Source: Oscillospiraceae bacterium (lineage in GTDB: Bacteria; Bacillota_A; Clostridia; Oscillospirales; Oscillospiraceae). Taken from it: 13,866 bases of DNA. The notes under the pieces were generated by a model, which was not told where the DNA came from, did no database searches, and saw nothing but the letters and a program-made list of their open reading frames with translations. Positions 13,082 through 13,866 of this stretch are shown in pieces (within the stretch, counting starts at the first letter, position 1; the number at the start of each line of letters is the position of its first letter). The position numbers and the translations under genes were made by a program. The stretch lies in contig JAFTBL010000118.1 of NCBI GenBank assembly GCA_017455225.1, positions 1-13,866 of the forward strand, in the 5' to 3' direction.

Positions 13082-13123
13082 CCGTATGCCTGTGCCCCTG
13101 CGGGCACGGGCATACGGTTTTTT
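13082..13123 (+). terminator. Intrinsic terminator of the HMA-ABC operon
   Basis: A 16-bp stem with one G-U pair: ccgtatgcctgtgccc (13082-13097) and gggcacgggcatacgg (13102-13117), loop ctgc, then six T residues. It begins 20 bases after the permease stop. Confidence 0.93.
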
Positions 13124-13306
13124 GGCGGTATAGAGGGGAAAATGGAATAAAAAAATGCCGTTTTCGCAAAAACAGTCATAGGCGCGGCGGATCTTTCCGG
13201 CGCTGCGCAAGCAGCTGCCGCTGCGCGAGCCCGGCCGGAATGAAAAGGACACGCAGGAATAAAGCGGCGCGTGCGATCTTGCACAGGCCGCCGTGATCCC
13301 AAGCAA

Positions 13307-13340
13307 AACGCCCGTGCGGGGAGAACCCCGCACGGGCGTT
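13307..13340 (-). terminator. Strong hairpin, probable minus-strand terminator
   Basis: A perfect 15-bp stem: AACGCCCGTGCGGGG (13307-13321) and its complement (13326-13340), loop agaa. On the minus strand it is followed by TTTTGCTT, so it would stop transcripts from the deacetylase gene. The plus-strand side has no T-run. Confidence 0.75.
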
Positions 13341-13404
13341 GCCTCTGCCCATAAACGGCTACGCCGTTTTTAGGCAAGGAGCTTGCAGCCTGCTCCGCGC
13401 ACTC

Positions 13405-13427
13405 ATTGTCCGCCTTTGGCGGACAAT
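13405..13427. repeat. 10-bp-stem hairpin in intergenic repeat region
   Basis: ATTGTCCGCC (13405-13414) and GGCGGACAAT (13418-13427) with a 3-base loop, no T-run. Probably part of a dispersed intergenic repeat rather than a terminator. Confidence 0.6.
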
Positions 13428-13511
13428 TCGCACAGCTTCGCTTCGCTGCGCATCAGCTCGCGGTTGCCTGATCACAGATTTGGACGCTTTCTTATCTGCG
13501 AGGCGCTTTGC

Positions 13512-13533
13512 TGTAAAGCGGTCATGCTTTACA
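13512..13533. repeat. 22-bp palindrome, copy C of three
   Basis: TGTAAAGC (13512-13519) and GCTTTACA (13526-13533) with a 6-base spacer. Like copy A, it lies just beyond the 3' end of a minus-strand gene (22 bases from the stop at 13556). Confidence 0.7.
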
Positions 13534-13555
13534 TGGTTTGCAAACAAATGAAAAA

Positions 13556-13866
13556 CTACTGCTCCGCCGGGTGCTGGCGGCCGGTATGGTCGATGGTGTA
13601 GTCCCCGGTGCAGATCAGCTGGGAGATGGGCACCACCGTGTAGCCCTCCTGCCGGAAAAACTCCAGAATGGCGGGCAGAGCCTCCGGCGTGTGGAGGGCG
13701 GCGTTGTGGAACAGCACGATGCTGCCGCTGCCCACCTGCGAGGTGACCCGCCGGTAGATCGTGTCCGCGTCGTAGTCCTTCCAGTCCAGGCTGTCCACGT
13801 CCCACTGGATGGGCTCCATGCCGATGGAGCGGATGGCGGAGATCACGTGGTCGTCGTATTCGCCGT
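13556..13866 (-). CDS. Polysaccharide deacetylase (PdaB-like), C-terminal part
   Basis: The frame is open to the window edge, so only about 102 C-terminal residues of the protein are seen; the GTG at 13846 is not the true start. The first residues, GEYDDHVISAIRSIGM, fit the stretch after the RPPYG motif of the NodB deacetylase fold. WDVDSLDWKDY is the next conserved motif, and GSIVLFHN (a variant of the usual LxHD/LxHN motif) carries the metal-site or catalytic His. The tail ALPAILEFFRQEGYTVVPISQLI closes the domain. Proteins of this group remove acetyl groups from peptidoglycan or similar glycans outside the membrane; the WDVDSLDWKD and FHN forms are typical of the sporulation protein PdaB and related clostridial enzymes. 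The N-terminal membrane anchor or signal peptide would be outside the window. Family confident, subgroup moderately so. Confidence 0.87.
   Translation of the reverse strand, partial: GEYDDHVISAIRSIGMEPIQWDVDSLDWKDYDADTIYRRVTSQVGSGSIVLFHNAALHTPEALPAILEFFRQEGYTVVPISQLICTGDYTIDHTGRQHPAEQ

Larger units (their letters stand above)
13124..13555. other. Hairpin-rich non-coding region
   Basis: About 430 bases without a credible gene. It holds several close inverted repeats (the largest at 13307-13340), ATTGTCCGCC with GGCGGACAAT around ttt (13405-13427), AAACGGC with GCCGTTT around tac (13353-13369), the 22-bp palindrome copy C, and a GTTTGCAAAC palindrome (13536-13545). A 70-codon frame at 13339-13551 crosses all of these and is most likely a translated repeat. 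The stretch cagcttcgcttcgctgcgc and the neighbouring hairpins look like the intergenic repeats that are common in Oscillospiraceae genomes. Confidence 0.6.

Noticed and set aside
13512..13533. CcpA catabolite-repression (cre) site suggested by TGTAAAGCG
   Set aside because: The spacing and centre do not fit the cre consensus, and the element matches the other two 22-bp palindromes better.
13307..13545. Possible CRISPR array from the repeated hairpins
   Set aside because: The inverted repeats differ from one another, with no constant repeat length or regular spacers.
13339..13551. 70-codon plus-strand frame in the intergenic region
   Set aside because: It runs through several perfect hairpins and a palindrome, has no ribosome binding site, and looks like a translated repeat.

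Overview
The window looks like chromosome of a high-G+C member of the Clostridia, most likely an Oscillospiraceae/Ruminococcaceae-type gut anaerobe. This is an inference. It rests on strong AGGAGG-type ribosome binding sites, a PdaB-like sporulation-type polysaccharide deacetylase at the right edge, a Clostridia-style 84-residue CxxC metal-binding protein and FtsX-type ABC exporter genes. No rRNA, tRNA, transposase or CRISPR array is visible.

Layout. (1) Positions 1-2225 are the tail of a surface-polysaccharide locus: a 5'-truncated asparagine-synthase-like gene and a Wzx-type flippase. Two hand-counted lines here are about 45-47% G+C. (2) Only 32 bases later, base composition jumps (two hand-counted lines from later regions are 62% and 75%) and a galactose mutarotase gene ends in a strong terminator. 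(3) A zinc-dependent polyol/sugar dehydrogenase (own promoter at 3509-3537) converges on a DeoR-family repressor across a 30-base perfect palindrome. Diverging from the repressor is a ProX/YbaK-type aminoacyl-tRNA deacylase; the promoter region between them holds an inverted repeat. (4) A minus-strand nitroreductase-fold gene converges on the deacylase across an 18-bp-stem terminator. (5) A two-gene operon encodes an apparently intact PfkB/ribokinase domain fused to an AraC-type DNA-binding domain, overlapping by 11 bases a divergent nucleoside hydrolase. (6) A metal-binding HMA-domain protein, an ABC ATPase and a large FtsX permease form an operon behind a leader that holds a strong promoter, two GTTAG-N6-CTAAC operators and a terminator. 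(7) About 430 bases of hairpin-rich non-coding DNA separate this operon from the 3' end of a deacetylase that runs off the window.

How the genes may work together. The kinase-AraC fusion and the nucleoside hydrolase form a compact nucleoside/pentose module: the hydrolase would free ribose (or a related sugar), and the kinase domain would phosphorylate or sense it while the AraC domain reports to DNA. The HMA-ABC operon looks like a regulated metal-linked export or stress module. The dehydrogenase and DeoR pair look like a small sugar-alcohol catabolic unit, although the DeoR operator-like repeat lies in its own divergent promoter region. The strongest candidates for new biology are the kinase-AraC/nucleoside hydrolase pair, the two-operator leader of the HMA-ABC operon, and a 22-bp palindrome that occurs three times.
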